Source of the DNA: Acinetobacter shaoyimingii
GTDB lineage: Bacteria; Pseudomonadota; Gammaproteobacteria; Pseudomonadales; Moraxellaceae
Direction: 5' to 3'
NCBI RefSeq assembly: GCF_011578045.1
Contig: NZ_CP049801.1
Location: 930,001 to 994,000, forward strand
Length of the DNA stretch: 64,000 nucleotides
In this document: positions 34,606-43,954 of the stretch, one piece after another
How the letters are laid out: each line of letters starts with the position of its first letter
How positions within the stretch are numbered: the stretch's first letter is position 1
Position numbers and translations under genes: made by a program
The notes under the pieces: generated by a model
Database searches by the model: none
Told to the model about the DNA's origin: nothing
What the model saw: only the letters and a program-made list of their open reading frames with translations

Positions 34606-35781
34606 TTAAAGGGATGTGTTTTCTAATAATTGATAGCGAACATTATTGCGACCGTAGTCTTTTGCCTGATAGAGCAGTTGATCGGAAATATGCAATGCAC
34701 TCTGAAATTGCTCTAAATGTTCAAAGAAACATAATCCAAAACTCGCTGTAATCCGTACCTCGGTTTGGTTGTCCTTAAATGGTGTAGTTTCAAGCATTAG
34801 CCTTAATCTTTCAGTAATATCTAAGGCAAAATCAAATTCCACGTCATACAGTAAAATGAGAAATTCTTCACCCCCAATGCGCGCAACTTCATCGTATTTT
34901 CGTACCGCTTTATTCATGATTTGGGCGACATGCCTTAAAGCACCATCACCTACTTTGTGACCATACTGATCATTAATTTTTTTGAAATGATCAATGTCAC
35001 AAATGATCACAGCATATTTAAATTGTTGCTGTGGTTGTCGCATGAGTATTTCTATACGTTCTTCAAATGCACGACGGTTCATGAGCCCTGTCAAGGGATC
35101 TAAATTTCGTTCATGGGATAATCGTGCAATAGTATCTTGAATGGAACAACTGATAAAAATAGCAATCATGAATACTGCAAAAAATAACAGTAAAAATTGA
35201 GTACTGGCCCATATGAATTCTTGATTGGCGAGCCAAGATACTTGGCTATAGATTGAAAACATATATATAGCACGCAGGCCGATAGTGAATACCATGCCAT
35301 AAAGGCTGTATTTCAGTAGGCGGTCTAAGAAATGATGTAGCTCTACATGAATGAGTTGTTGAATATTGTTTGAGCAAATCAGTGCTGACGTCACAGCGAC
35401 GATGATTAAGCGCGCTTCCAAACGAGGTTCAACAAAACAAAAATACGCCAATAGGCATTCTGCGAACAAAATGCTTAACCCAATCCAAGACCATCTTGTA
35501 CAAATACCTAAACGTAAATAAACCGCGTGCGCAGTACATGCGACACAGATAAAGAACAGCAGGCAATTGAACATGGCCCAACGATAAATGTCATCAGGTA
35601 CAATAATGGTTTGAATGACCTGAACTACGACAGAGGCAAAAATAGCATAGGACAACCAAAGCATGTACTGAGGAAGTTTTTTATACAGACTCAATATAAA
35701 AAGACCAGACGCGGTCGCCATTAAAAAAATGGGAATGAGTAAGCTAAAAAAATTAACCTGTATGTTTAACATGGGTATCAT
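34606..35781 (-). CDS. Membrane GGDEF diguanylate cyclase, divergent member
   Basis: The 391-aa protein has about seven N-terminal helices and a C-terminal GGDEF domain. GGEEF lies at about 303-307 in ARIGGEEF, the metal-binding start is CDIDHFKKINDQYGHKVGD and the I-site is RKYD (about 294-297). Its membrane region differs from that of the three paralogues nearby, lacking the YSGxxIGI segment, so it is not part of that duplication. It lies on the opposite strand after the MHS transporter gene, 135 bp upstream of it in transcription order. The ATG at 35781 is used; an internal ATG nine bases later is possible. Confidence 0.85.
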   Translation of the reverse strand: MIPMLNIQVNFFSLLIPIFLMATASGLFILSLYKKLPQYMLWLSYAIFASVVVQVIQTIIVPDDIYRWAMFNCLLFFICVACTAHAVYLRLGICTRWSWIGLSILFAECLLAYFCFVEPRLEARLIIVAVTSALICSNNIQQLIHVELHHFLDRLLKYSLYGMVFTIGLRAIYMFSIYSQVSWLANQEFIWASTQFLLLFFAVFMIAIFISCSIQDTIARLSHERNLDPLTGLMNRRAFEERIEILMRQPQQQFKYAVIICDIDHFKKINDQYGHKVGDGALRHVAQIMNKAVRKYDEVARIGGEEFLILLYDVEFDFALDITERLRLMLETTPFKDNQTEVRITASFGLCFFEHLEQFQSALHISDQLLYQAKDYGRNNVRYQLLENTSL

Positions 35782-36391
35782 GATGTATTTGGGTCTGTCG
35801 ATATTTCATAAAGAGTTGTGATGGAAATATTTTGTGATGATATAAAGCTATTTGGTATATTGAGCCAATTTAAATAAACTAAATATCATGCAATCGTTGC
35901 ATAAAATATGATGTTCTATTTGGCTTTGATATTTCAGTTATGAGCTGCGTTATAGGCTAAAACAACACAAGTTCGCCATGAAGTGATGACAATGGCTATT
36001 CCCTTGTCGATATTCTTACATGCGTTGAATGAGGAAAGGACTAGAACTTCCTCAAATTTCATAAAGAGCTTCAACATCCTAACAAGAGAATAGACTGCCA
36101 TTGGCTTGGGTTTAGGCCACAGTTGTGCTTTTTGATTCGATCAAACCATTCATACTTAGAATGTGCATAGACCTGTATATGATTAAATTTTATCATGGGA
36201 TAGTTCGAAGAAATGGTTTATTTTTCTACTAGAAAATAGTTTTTTCCTATAAGTTTTTAATAAGCAACTGAATTGAATATATCTGTTTGTTTTTGCTTGA
36301 AATGCTATAAATTTTAATAAGCTAATGAAAAGATTTAGCTTAGTGATTGAAATGAAGTGGCATACAATTGTGGCGAAGGAGTGTGATTAAA
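35782..36391. other. Intergenic region with a possible gene remnant
   Basis: About 610 bases between divergent genes. The part at about 35940-36150 is less AT-rich than its surroundings and reads as protein-like codons on both strands with interrupting stops; the longest stretch is about 64 minus-strand codons without an early start. It may be the decayed trace of a gene. The rest is AT-rich promoter region for the deformylase and the GGDEF gene. Confidence 0.35.
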
Positions 36392-36871
36392 ATGACGATA
36401 TTAAATGTTGCACAGCGTGGTGAAGCAATTTTAAGTATTGTTGCATCTCCAGTGACACAGCAAGAAATAAGCAGTGAATGGATCAAACAACTGACATCAG
36501 CAATGTTTGATACCATGCTTGAACGGCAAGGTGTTGGGATCGCTGCACCACAAGTCTATGTCTCAAAACGTATAATAATCGTCGCGTCACGTCCGAACTT
36601 ACGCTATCCAGATGCACCTGAAATGCAGCCCATCGTGATGATCAATCCAGAAATTACCCAACATTCTGAAAAAACCGTTGTGGGGGAAGAAGGCTGTCTG
36701 AGTGTGCCTAATGAGCGAGGGCAGGTTGCCAGAGCAGAAGTGATCAGTGTTCGTTATTTGAATTTAGAAGGACATATGGTCAGTCAGGAATTTGAAGGTT
36801 TTCCAGCCCGTGTTGTGCAACATGAAATTGATCATCTGGATGGAATTTTATTTGTTGAACGAATCAAATAA
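36392..36871 (+). CDS. def: Peptide deformylase
   Basis: The 159-aa enzyme removes the N-formyl group from new proteins. All three motifs are present: GVGIAAPQ (residues 47-54), EEGCLSVP (99-106, metal ligand Cys102) and HEIDH (144-148, ligands His144 and His148 with catalytic Glu145). The length is a little short of the typical 168 aa and the C-terminal tail is short. It stands alone, not beside fmt, and is therefore probably an extra deformylase copy rather than the housekeeping one. I chose the ATG at 36392 (AAGGAG 11 bases upstream) over a TTG 24 bases before. Confidence 0.88.
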   Translation: MTILNVAQRGEAILSIVASPVTQQEISSEWIKQLTSAMFDTMLERQGVGIAAPQVYVSKRIIIVASRPNLRYPDAPEMQPIVMINPEITQHSEKTVVGEEGCLSVPNERGQVARAEVISVRYLNLEGHMVSQEFEGFPARVVQHEIDHLDGILFVERIK

Positions 36872-37143
36872 GTGAAAAATAAAATAATTAGACTGTGAAA
36901 AATCATCATACTTTGATCAAAATTGACAATAAAATGATATTTTTAGTATTAGCAATTGACCCTCATAAAATGGTATACATATTATAAAATGGAATGGGTT
37001 TTACAGGCTTAGGTAGAACACATCACTTTATAATAATCATGAGCGTACTTTCATAACAGCATTGACCAATTCCTCTTTATTATTCTGCTTTTGGGATAAA
37101 TTAAAGTAATTATGAAAGCACTCTATTATGACCATGAAATCGA

Positions 37144-38328
37144 ATGAAACTTTACTTATTATTAAAAAAAAGCATTATTCGTGGCTATAAAAATGTCAAA
37201 TTTCATTTGTTTGAAACTGACAATGTACTTATTTATTGGCCAAATTTTAGTAAGGGTATCCTATTATTAGGTTTTGCTCTATTGGTGTTAATGGGGCATT
37301 TGTCTTGGTATGTCCTCAATTATCATTCAGAAAATCGTATATGGTTAAATGAAGACTATTATGACTATCGTGTATTCACGACATATTGTCAGATATTGTT
37401 GACCGTAGTGGTGTCATGTATCACTTTTTTATTTAGACGCAATCGTTTATTTCGAAAATTCATGGGATGGTTTATCCCGCTTTATTTCGGCTGTTTACTC
37501 ATCTATTCTGCACAAACCGTTGGTATTTATAGTCCTGCTGCCATGGCGGGGATCGTCAATATTCTCTTGATTGGATTTGTGTTTTATCAGCCTAAAGTGA
37601 TTTATAGCATTGCTGTAATCGTCACTGTATATGTGGTGGCGATTTGTTATTTGACCTCAATAGATGTGATGCCTTATGCACCACTGTTTAGTGAGCAGTT
37701 AAATCAGAGTAACTTTTATAAAAATGAGTTTTGGATGAAAAGCATGGCGATTTTATATATTCCCATCTTGATCATCTCAGCACTATTTTTTGAAATTTTA
37801 CTGTCCCAATGGCGTCGCAAAGAAAAAAGAATTGAAACTTTAAGTCGGGTAGATAGTTTGACGGAAGTTTATAATCGACGTTATGTCAGTGATTTTTTAA
37901 CCTCGTTATATAAAAGCAAAGATTCGAAATATAGTGTGATCTTGCTCGATTTAGATTTTTTCAAAATGATTAATGACAGTTATGGTCATGATGCAGGGGA
38001 TGAAGTTCTACGTCGTGTCGCTAAAATTTTAAAATCTTCTATGCGTTACCACGATGTGGTTGGTCGTTTTGGTGGTGAAGAGTTTATTTTGATTTTACCG
38101 AACCAAAGTTTGCAATTGGCTGTGGAGATTGCTGATCGTTGTCGTAAAGCTATTCATAATGAAGCTATGCTTTTACCCAATGGTGAAGAGATCCATGTTT
38201 CAGCCAGCTTCGGCGTGGCGATCTCTGAAAATGGTAAAACCATGCATGATGTCATTCGTGAAGCCGACCAAGCATTATATCGGGCGAAATCTTTAGGGCG
38301 CAATCAGGTATGTTTTCTTGAAACCTAA
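37144..38328 (+). CDS. Membrane GGDEF diguanylate cyclase, paralogue 3
   Basis: The 394-aa protein has about six membrane helices and GGDEF with GGEEF at about 310-314, LDLDFFKMINDSYGHDAGD and I-site RYHD (about 301-304). Its membrane part carries YSAQTVGIYSPAAMAGIVNI, aligning with the same region of the genes at 30328 and 31705, so it belongs to that paralogue set although peptide deformylase, a transporter and another cyclase lie between them. The start at 37144 has no clear ribosome binding site. Confidence 0.86.
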   Translation: MKLYLLLKKSIIRGYKNVKFHLFETDNVLIYWPNFSKGILLLGFALLVLMGHLSWYVLNYHSENRIWLNEDYYDYRVFTTYCQILLTVVVSCITFLFRRNRLFRKFMGWFIPLYFGCLLIYSAQTVGIYSPAAMAGIVNILLIGFVFYQPKVIYSIAVIVTVYVVAICYLTSIDVMPYAPLFSEQLNQSNFYKNEFWMKSMAILYIPILIISALFFEILLSQWRRKEKRIETLSRVDSLTEVYNRRYVSDFLTSLYKSKDSKYSVILLDLDFFKMINDSYGHDAGDEVLRRVAKILKSSMRYHDVVGRFGGEEFILILPNQSLQLAVEIADRCRKAIHNEAMLLPNGEEIHVSASFGVAISENGKTMHDVIREADQALYRAKSLGRNQVCFLET

Positions 38329-38449
38329 AGCGGTATTGACCCAAGGATAACAAAGCCTGCATTTTTAAAACTATTTAATCTCTATACAATAAAAAGTAAT
38401 CAAAAATTATTCATTTTATGCCAACAATAAAACTTCAGGTTTCACACGT

Positions 38450-39742
38450 ATGAAAACACCCGTTCCAGATTATTTAAATCATGTCCTTTCCCAATGTAAT
38501 TTAAACGATTCAGGTGCTTTGGCAGATTATATTCCTGAGCTTGCAAATGCCGATCCCAACAAATTGGCTTTAGCGCTTTCAACAGTTGATGGTACGGTTT
38601 ATACCACTGGTGATGATGATGTTGAATTTACCATTCAATCTATGTCAAAGCCCTTTGCTTATGCATTGGCAATTCAACATTTGGGTTTAGAAAAAGTTTT
38701 GCAAAAAGTGGGAGTAGAGCCTTCAGGGGAAGCTTTTAACCAGATTTCTTTGGATGCAAAAACCAAACTTCCGAAAAACCCAATGATTAATTCGGGTGCG
38801 ATAACAACACATTCACTCATACCGCATGATGATCAAATTTCACGAGCAGAACACTTACGCCGTTTTTTGAGTGAACTGGCAGGGCGAGAATTGTCATTTG
38901 ATGAACAAGTCTATGCCTCTGAACTGAAAACTGCATTTCGTAACTTATCAATCGGCTATATGCTCCGAACTGTGGGTGTGTTGGATGAAGATCCTGTCGA
39001 TGTCGTGAATGGTTATATTCGTCAGTGTGCGATTAAAGTGACCGTAAAAGATTTGGCCAATATCACCAGTGTACTTGCCAATGGTGGAATTCAAGCTAAA
39101 ACGGGTAAGCAACTTTTAGATCGGGGCATTGTGCGTCAAGTTTTAAGCGTGATGATGACCTGTGGTATGTACGATGCCGCAGGTGATTGGCTGTCAACGG
39201 TGGGTATTCCTGCCAAAAGTGGTGTTGCAGGTGGAATTATTGGGGTATTACCTGGTCAAGTGGGAATAGCGGTATTTTCGCCAAAGTTGGATGAGCATGG
39301 TAACAGTGCTCGAGGCATTCAGATTTTTGAGCGATTATCCAATGACATGGGATTACATTTGATGGAAGGTACACCATCAGCACAAACCATTGTTCAACGA
39401 CGTTATTCTCCCCAGCAGGATGATTCGATTGTGATTTATGAGTTAGTTGGTGCTTTACAATTTGCTGAAGCAGAGATGCTGTTACGCATTGTACAAGAAG
39501 AACCAAATGGCAATAATACAATCATTTTTGATCTCAATAATCTTTCGCTAATGAATGATGTTGGACGTCGTATGTTGATTGAAGGGATTGATCGTTTAAT
39601 TGAAGATGGTCATGAAGTGGTGGTGGTTGATCCTGATTATCTCATTGAACAAGAACTTACAGACAGAGGACAAGTAATGACGATCTACCGGCATTTAGAC
39701 GATTTTTTGAGTAAACTGAGTGGATTAACAAAGTCAGAATAA
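38450..39742 (+). CDS. glsA: Glutaminase with C-terminal STAS domain
   Basis: The 430-aa protein joins a serine-dependent glutaminase (about residues 1-305), which converts glutamine to glutamate and ammonia, to a STAS domain (about 325-425). The catalytic SxxK is Ser64-Met-Ser-Lys67 in QSMSKPF. Other family segments are NPMINSGAI and KSGVAGGIIGVLPG. Standard bacterial GlsA stops near 310 residues, so about 120 residues are extra. The added part has the STAS pattern IIFDLNNLSLMNDVGRRML. STAS domains bind nucleotides or mediate regulation in anti-sigma antagonists and anion transporters, so the activity may be controlled by a ligand or partner (inference). It lies alone with its own promoter region. 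Confidence 0.87.
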   Translation: MKTPVPDYLNHVLSQCNLNDSGALADYIPELANADPNKLALALSTVDGTVYTTGDDDVEFTIQSMSKPFAYALAIQHLGLEKVLQKVGVEPSGEAFNQISLDAKTKLPKNPMINSGAITTHSLIPHDDQISRAEHLRRFLSELAGRELSFDEQVYASELKTAFRNLSIGYMLRTVGVLDEDPVDVVNGYIRQCAIKVTVKDLANITSVLANGGIQAKTGKQLLDRGIVRQVLSVMMTCGMYDAAGDWLSTVGIPAKSGVAGGIIGVLPGQVGIAVFSPKLDEHGNSARGIQIFERLSNDMGLHLMEGTPSAQTIVQRRYSPQQDDSIVIYELVGALQFAEAEMLLRIVQEEPNGNNTIIFDLNNLSLMNDVGRRMLIEGIDRLIEDGHEVVVVDPDYLIEQELTDRGQVMTIYRHLDDFLSKLSGLTKSE

Positions 39743-39802
39743 ATTTAAAAAGCTTAAACTTAGTTCTACAAATGAATAAAAAACAAAAATGATGGTGATG
39801 AA

Positions 39803-40303
39803 ATGAAAACTATTGAATTAAAAAAGCGATCACTATATTCGAAACTTGCGCTTGGTTTGATGATGAGCTTATTGCCAATGAGCACCTTCTCAGAGATTTA
39901 TGTTCAACCGATTATTCAAGGGAAAGTGGTCAAACATTGGGAAGTGAACCTTAAGACCTTGCCTAAGCCTAAACAGGTAATTAAAGGTGGTGAGGATGAA
40001 TGTAATGGTGGTAATTTCCCAGATCAATATCGTTATCAGGACTTAACATTACTAGACAATGGGCAAGTTAAGGAAGTTATTATCAATGGTTCAAATGGAT
40101 TGATTTTTCATAAAGAAAGAATTGTAGAAAAGATGAATCAGCAAAAGTTTAAGAAGAAATTTAAAGCTGTTCTTTATAGTAAAGATGAAACTAATCCAAA
40201 TGTTTTGAGTGCTGACTTGGCTAGTGATGGTAATGATTCAATCGATTTTATATTTAAGTCAGGTCAATTATATAAATATCAACTCAACTTTGATAATTGT
40301 TAA
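39803..40303 (+). CDS. Exported hypothetical protein, 166 aa
   Basis: I do not recognise a family. A signal peptide is visible: basic MKTIELKKR, a hydrophobic stretch, cleavage near TFS-EI. The mature part is Lys-rich with two cysteines, one in DECNGGN near residue 67 and one at the C-terminus, that could form a disulfide. It begins 60 bases after glsA and is closed by a strong terminator. Confidence 0.7.
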   Translation: MKTIELKKRSLYSKLALGLMMSLLPMSTFSEIYVQPIIQGKVVKHWEVNLKTLPKPKQVIKGGEDECNGGNFPDQYRYQDLTLLDNGQVKEVIINGSNGLIFHKERIVEKMNQQKFKKKFKAVLYSKDETNPNVLSADLASDGNDSIDFIFKSGQLYKYQLNFDNC

Positions 40304-40337
40304 ATCAGACATTGATATTCAGGTTGAATAATAGTCT

Positions 40338-40366
40338 AAAAAGCCCCGAATATTTGGGGCTTTTTT
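40338..40366 (+). terminator. Rho-independent terminator
   Basis: AAAAGCCCC pairs with GGGGCTTTT and runs into a T-tract. It ends the exported hypothetical gene and, read the other way with its A-tract, could also serve the convergent kinase gene. Confidence 0.85.
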
Positions 40367-40389
40367 ATGGAATTTAGGTTAAGACTCGA

Positions 40390-42120
40390 TTATTTCATAT
40401 GTGCTGAGATATCAGTAAAGATCACACCCAAACCATGCGCACCCGCATCTGGATAGCCTAAGCTACGATCACCCACTGTACCCGCACGACCCATACGTGC
40501 CACGATGTCTTTGGTCGATTCCGCACCTTGAACCGCAGCTTGAGCACCGAGCGCAAAGTTCTCTTTAAAAGATTTTTTGGTATTGGCAGACCAAGCATCT
40601 GCACATGGGACAAGGGCATCAATCAGGGTTTTATCACCGACCACAGCACCACGACCAAATGAACGTTCACCTGTCACTTGAATGCCTTTTACAGCTGCTT
40701 GAAGCATGTCTGCAAAATCAGCCACAGTTAAAGTCGCTTTGCCTTGAACGGATTTGCTTGCTGCACGGAATGCTGAACCCCAGATAGGACCTGAAGCACC
40801 ACCACAGTGTTCCATAATGATCATTGAACAATTCAACAAGAAATCATCAATGGTTTCCGCTTGAACCAACTCTTGCCATTGGCGTTTCAATTGTTTAAAG
40901 CCTTTTGCGACACTCATACCGAAGTCGCCGTCGCCTGCATGTGCATCAAGCTCACAGAAAGGCACTTCATTACGAATAATACAAGCACTCATGACATCGA
41001 CAACATAACGCATGTTTTCAATGGTGAATTGTTCATTGGCAATGAGTGCGTGTTCAGCACGTGTTTCAATATTGGTGTTAATGCTTTGTTCTGACGTTGC
41101 ATCTTTGCTTGCAAATTCAAATGGAAGCGCAGGAGCACCATCCATTTTAAGCGCAGGGGTGTTGGCCTCTGCATCTAAATAAGTTTTCAGCTCATCATCC
41201 AAAGCCAACAAAGACACAGATGCACCATTCATGTCGATACTGGTCATGTAGTTGCCGACGAAGGTACGGTAGATTTTGATGCCTTTGCTTGCAAGATGTT
41301 GGCATACGTCTTGATTAAAAATATACAACTCTTGTAGTGGTGTTGTGCCAAAACCATTGATCATCACAGCAACTTCGCTTAAATCTGGACGGTCTAAATA
41401 CAAGTCATCGATGATGCGTTGAGCAAGTAATTTTGATGACAAGATTTTTTCACGACGGATGCCTGGTTCACCGTGGATGCCTACGCCGTATTCCATTTCA
41501 TCTTCAGCCAGAGTGAATGTTGGTGTGCCTTTCGCAGGAACGGTACAAGAGGTATAAGCAAAACCAAGGCTGGTCACGTTGTCCGCTGCTTTTTGTGCAA
41601 CTGCTTTAACGCGAGCTAAGTCTAAACCTTGAGTTGCTGCTGCACCTGCAATTTTATGGACAAATACTGTGCCTGCAACGCCACGACGACCCACGGTATA
41701 CAGACTGTCTTTTACGGCAATGTCATCGGCAACTTTGACAAAGTCGACGCTGATACCATCTTCAGTCGCTAGGGCTGCACCATTCTGGAAATTCATCATA
41801 TCGCCAGAATAGTTTTTGATGATCATTAACACGCCTTTGCCTGTTGCGACTTGCTTGAGTGCTTTATAAATTTGGATTTGCGATGGGGATGCAAACACAT
41901 CGCCACATACAGCAGCATCGAGCATACCTTTACCAACAAAGCCTGCATGTGCAGGTTCATGACCGCTACCACCACCACTGATGAGGGCAACATTTTGGTG
42001 TTTTTCTTTGCGTGAAATAATTTTGTGTGATTCGTTGAAAGCGAGTTCTGGATGAGCAAGGACAAAGCCTTTACACATTTCAACTACGATGTTTTCAGCA
42101 TCGTTCATGAGTTTTTTCAT
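40390..42120 (-). CDS. dhaKL: Dihydroxyacetone kinase, DhaK-DhaL fusion
   Basis: The 576-aa enzyme phosphorylates dihydroxyacetone (or glyceraldehyde) with ATP. The DhaK half (about residues 1-330) has [12 protein letters not shown] (49-60) and the substrate-binding His216 in [10 protein letters not shown]. The DhaL half (about 365-576) has [19 protein letters not shown] and [14 protein letters not shown], the magnesium-ATP pocket. The one-chain layout is that of the ATP-dependent (Citrobacter/eukaryote-type) kinase rather than the PTS-dependent E. coli form, so no DhaM is needed. No glycerol dehydrogenase gene is adjacent. Confidence 0.9.
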   Translation of the reverse strand: MKKLMNDAENIVVEMCKGFVLAHPELAFNESHKIISRKEKHQNVALISGGGSGHEPAHAGFVGKGMLDAAVCGDVFASPSQIQIYKALKQVATGKGVLMIIKNYSGDMMNFQNGAALATEDGISVDFVKVADDIAVKDSLYTVGRRGVAGTVFVHKIAGAAATQGLDLARVKAVAQKAADNVTSLGFAYTSCTVPAKGTPTFTLAEDEMEYGVGIHGEPGIRREKILSSKLLAQRIIDDLYLDRPDLSEVAVMINGFGTTPLQELYIFNQDVCQHLASKGIKIYRTFVGNYMTSIDMNGASVSLLALDDELKTYLDAEANTPALKMDGAPALPFEFASKDATSEQSINTNIETRAEHALIANEQFTIENMRYVVDVMSACIIRNEVPFCELDAHAGDGDFGMSVAKGFKQLKRQWQELVQAETIDDFLLNCSMIIMEHCGGASGPIWGSAFRAASKSVQGKATLTVADFADMLQAAVKGIQVTGERSFGRGAVVGDKTLIDALVPCADAWSANTKKSFKENFALGAQAAVQGAESTKDIVARMGRAGTVGDRSLGYPDAGAHGLGVIFTDISAHMK

Positions 42121-42222
42121 TAAAACACCAACAGGGAGAATTTGGGAGAGTTATAGTCAATCTATATTATATCGTCATTTAGTCTAATGAGGAGTAGAAA
42201 AATTGAGATGGTGGGGTTTTTA

Positions 42223-42254
42223 ACTCTCCCTAACCCTCTCCTAGAAGGAGAGGG
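42223..42254. repeat. Short palindromic repeat element (REP-like)
   Basis: CCCTCTCCT and AGGAGAGGG form a perfect 9-bp inverted repeat around AGA, preceded by CTCTCCCTAA. This form of intergenic palindrome is found many times in Acinetobacter and related genomes (from memory). It lies between the kinase promoter region and the toxin-type locus. Confidence 0.55.
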
Positions 42255-42467
42255 AAATTCCATTATTAAGTGTATATTCATGCTAAACATGATTTTCAAT
42301 TTAAAGGTTATGCCAAGATAACTAATGGTATATATAGCTGGGCTGCTGATTATAAGAGCTATAAAGATTTAATGATTCTAGGTATGGGAGGATTACCAAA
42401 GAACGGCAAAAGGGAATGGAGAAGCCCAAACCTAAGAAAGATGGGGGCATGGATTTTGGGATGTAAA

Positions 42468-42908
42468 TTATTTTTTATTAATATAAAATATAATGATAGT
42501 TATAGAAATTAATATCATAATAAATGGAGATGAAATCACTATGTCTGCTAATATCCCATATTTTTCAAAAATTATTGGATATGTGAATCCATCATTTGGT
42601 TCTTTTTTTAATCTATGGTGATCTAAAATTATCATTCCATAAATATAACCTTGAATAAAAAAAGTTCCCATTAACAGCCAACTAAAAGAGTTCTTTTTAA
42701 TTAAAAAAATACTCAAATAAGCAGTAGTTATGATAATGACTACTGCAATGCAAGATATTAATATTATTGAATTAAAAGCATCATTTACGCTTACATTTGA
42801 AAGCATTAATTCGGTATATATTCCATATAAACCATGTTCAAAACTTAAGCTATATAAAGTTAAGAGAATTACTAATAAATAACTGAATAAGATAATTTTA
42901 TTTTTCAT
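42468..42908 (-). CDS. Four-helix membrane protein, probable immunity partner of the PAAR protein
   Basis: The 146-aa protein has four predicted membrane helices (about residues 5-22, 46-71, 76-92 and 120-143) and no recognised domain. Its start overlaps the stop of the PAAR-domain gene by 4 bases in an ATGA arrangement, so the two are translationally coupled. Effector genes of type VI secretion are usually followed by the gene of their own immunity protein, and a polytopic one suits an effector that acts at the inner membrane or from the periplasm. The role is inferred from position only. The base composition is more AT-rich than that of the core genes around it, a sign of transfer. Confidence 0.65.
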   Translation of the reverse strand: MKNKIILFSYLLVILLTLYSLSFEHGLYGIYTELMLSNVSVNDAFNSIILISCIAVVIIITTAYLSIFLIKKNSFSWLLMGTFFIQGYIYGMIILDHHRLKKEPNDGFTYPIIFEKYGILADIVISSPFIMILISITIIIFYINKK

Positions 42909-43954
42909 TTTTTATCTCTAAATGGAATGCTTTCATCATATCTTTTTGATAACTTTTCTCCATATACTAATCCATTATTATTAGCGTCCATATCATTACC
43001 TGAATCTATACGAATTTCTTCACTAAATTTACCTTTGATAATATCTATTGCTTCTCCACCCAATTGGGCTGTTTTTGTTGGTAAATAACCATTATTGAAT
43101 TGAGAATTTACATTGTAGACAAAATGTTGGATTTTATCATATCCATAACCTTTGCTAGTTTTAGGAACTAAAGCTTCATAGATATGGTAGAGAGCATATG
43201 TTTCAGGTATAGAATCTGGGACATTCACACCATAGATATCTTTAATTTCTTTGATTATCTTTTTAGCAGTTTTTCTATCTTTTATATTATTTAATGAGGT
43301 TGTGAATAATTTATCGCAGAACTCTAAGTAAACATTGTCTTCAAAGTTTGGATAATATTTAGCAGATAATGTCCCCATTACTGCAATACCTTGTTTTAAA
43401 TATTTACTATTGATGGGGATTTCTTTATTTATTCTTTTCAATGTTTCTTCAGAAACAACAGATAAGCCTTTATTTCTTCTGTAAATATAGAATTTATTTT
43501 CAGATAGTGAATGAGCATCTCCTAATTTTCTAGCTTCAACTTCTCCCATTTTTTCAGCAGTTAAAGACTTTGTAATAGTATATATTTTATAGATTTTCTT
43601 TTTTTTCTTTTCATCTACTAGACTACTATTTAAGTTTTGTTGATGGTTAATAGGCTGAAAAATAGGATTAGAAGAACGTAAATTAGCTCCGCCACTATCG
43701 CCAACAACATGGAATTGTTGAGGTAAAATTCTTGCGCCACAGCTTAGAATGTCATCTACATAGGCTACAGGTTTGCCATCAAAAATGACATGGTTATGGC
43801 TTGGTTGTACGGTTGACCACACTTTACATTTAGGACAAAAGTGACCATCTCCGGCACGAACAAAAAGATTTCCTTCTTGAGAACTTCTCATCTGCGTTGA
43901 CGGAATCCGACCACCATGGTCAGTTGGAGCATTATGAATCGCAAAACCTTTCAT
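42905..43954 (-). CDS. PAAR-domain protein with C-terminal candidate toxin domain
   Basis: The 349-aa protein starts with a PAAR domain (about residues 1-95), the sharp tip of the type VI secretion spike. HFCPKCK and the later CGARILP contain the Cys and His residues that bind zinc in some members. A Lys-rich linker (EKKKKKIYK) follows, and then about 230 residues that I cannot place with certainty. Near the C-terminus is the pattern DKIQHF...GGEAIDI...DSGNDMDANNNG. This D-K-x-x-H-F...G-x-E...D...D-x-x-A-N-x-x-G spacing recalls the YfiM/DUF2279 and VanZ-like families. A toxin is inferred from the specialised-PAAR layout and the coupled membrane protein. AAAGGAAA is a good ribosome binding site. 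Confidence 0.78.
   Translation of the reverse strand: MKGFAIHNAPTDHGGRIPSTQMRSSQEGNLFVRAGDGHFCPKCKVWSTVQPSHNHVIFDGKPVAYVDDILSCGARILPQQFHVVGDSGGANLRSSNPIFQPINHQQNLNSSLVDEKKKKKIYKIYTITKSLTAEKMGEVEARKLGDAHSLSENKFYIYRRNKGLSVVSEETLKRINKEIPINSKYLKQGIAVMGTLSAKYYPNFEDNVYLEFCDKLFTTSLNNIKDRKTAKKIIKEIKDIYGVNVPDSIPETYALYHIYEALVPKTSKGYGYDKIQHFVYNVNSQFNNGYLPTKTAQLGGEAIDIIKGKFSEEIRIDSGNDMDANNNGLVYGEKLSKRYDESIPFRDKK

Noticed and set aside
42270..42512. 80-codon plus-strand frame after the REP-like palindrome
   Set aside because: It overlaps the end of the coupled membrane-protein gene, has no clear ribosome binding site and matches nothing I recognise. It could be a gene relic but is not supported.
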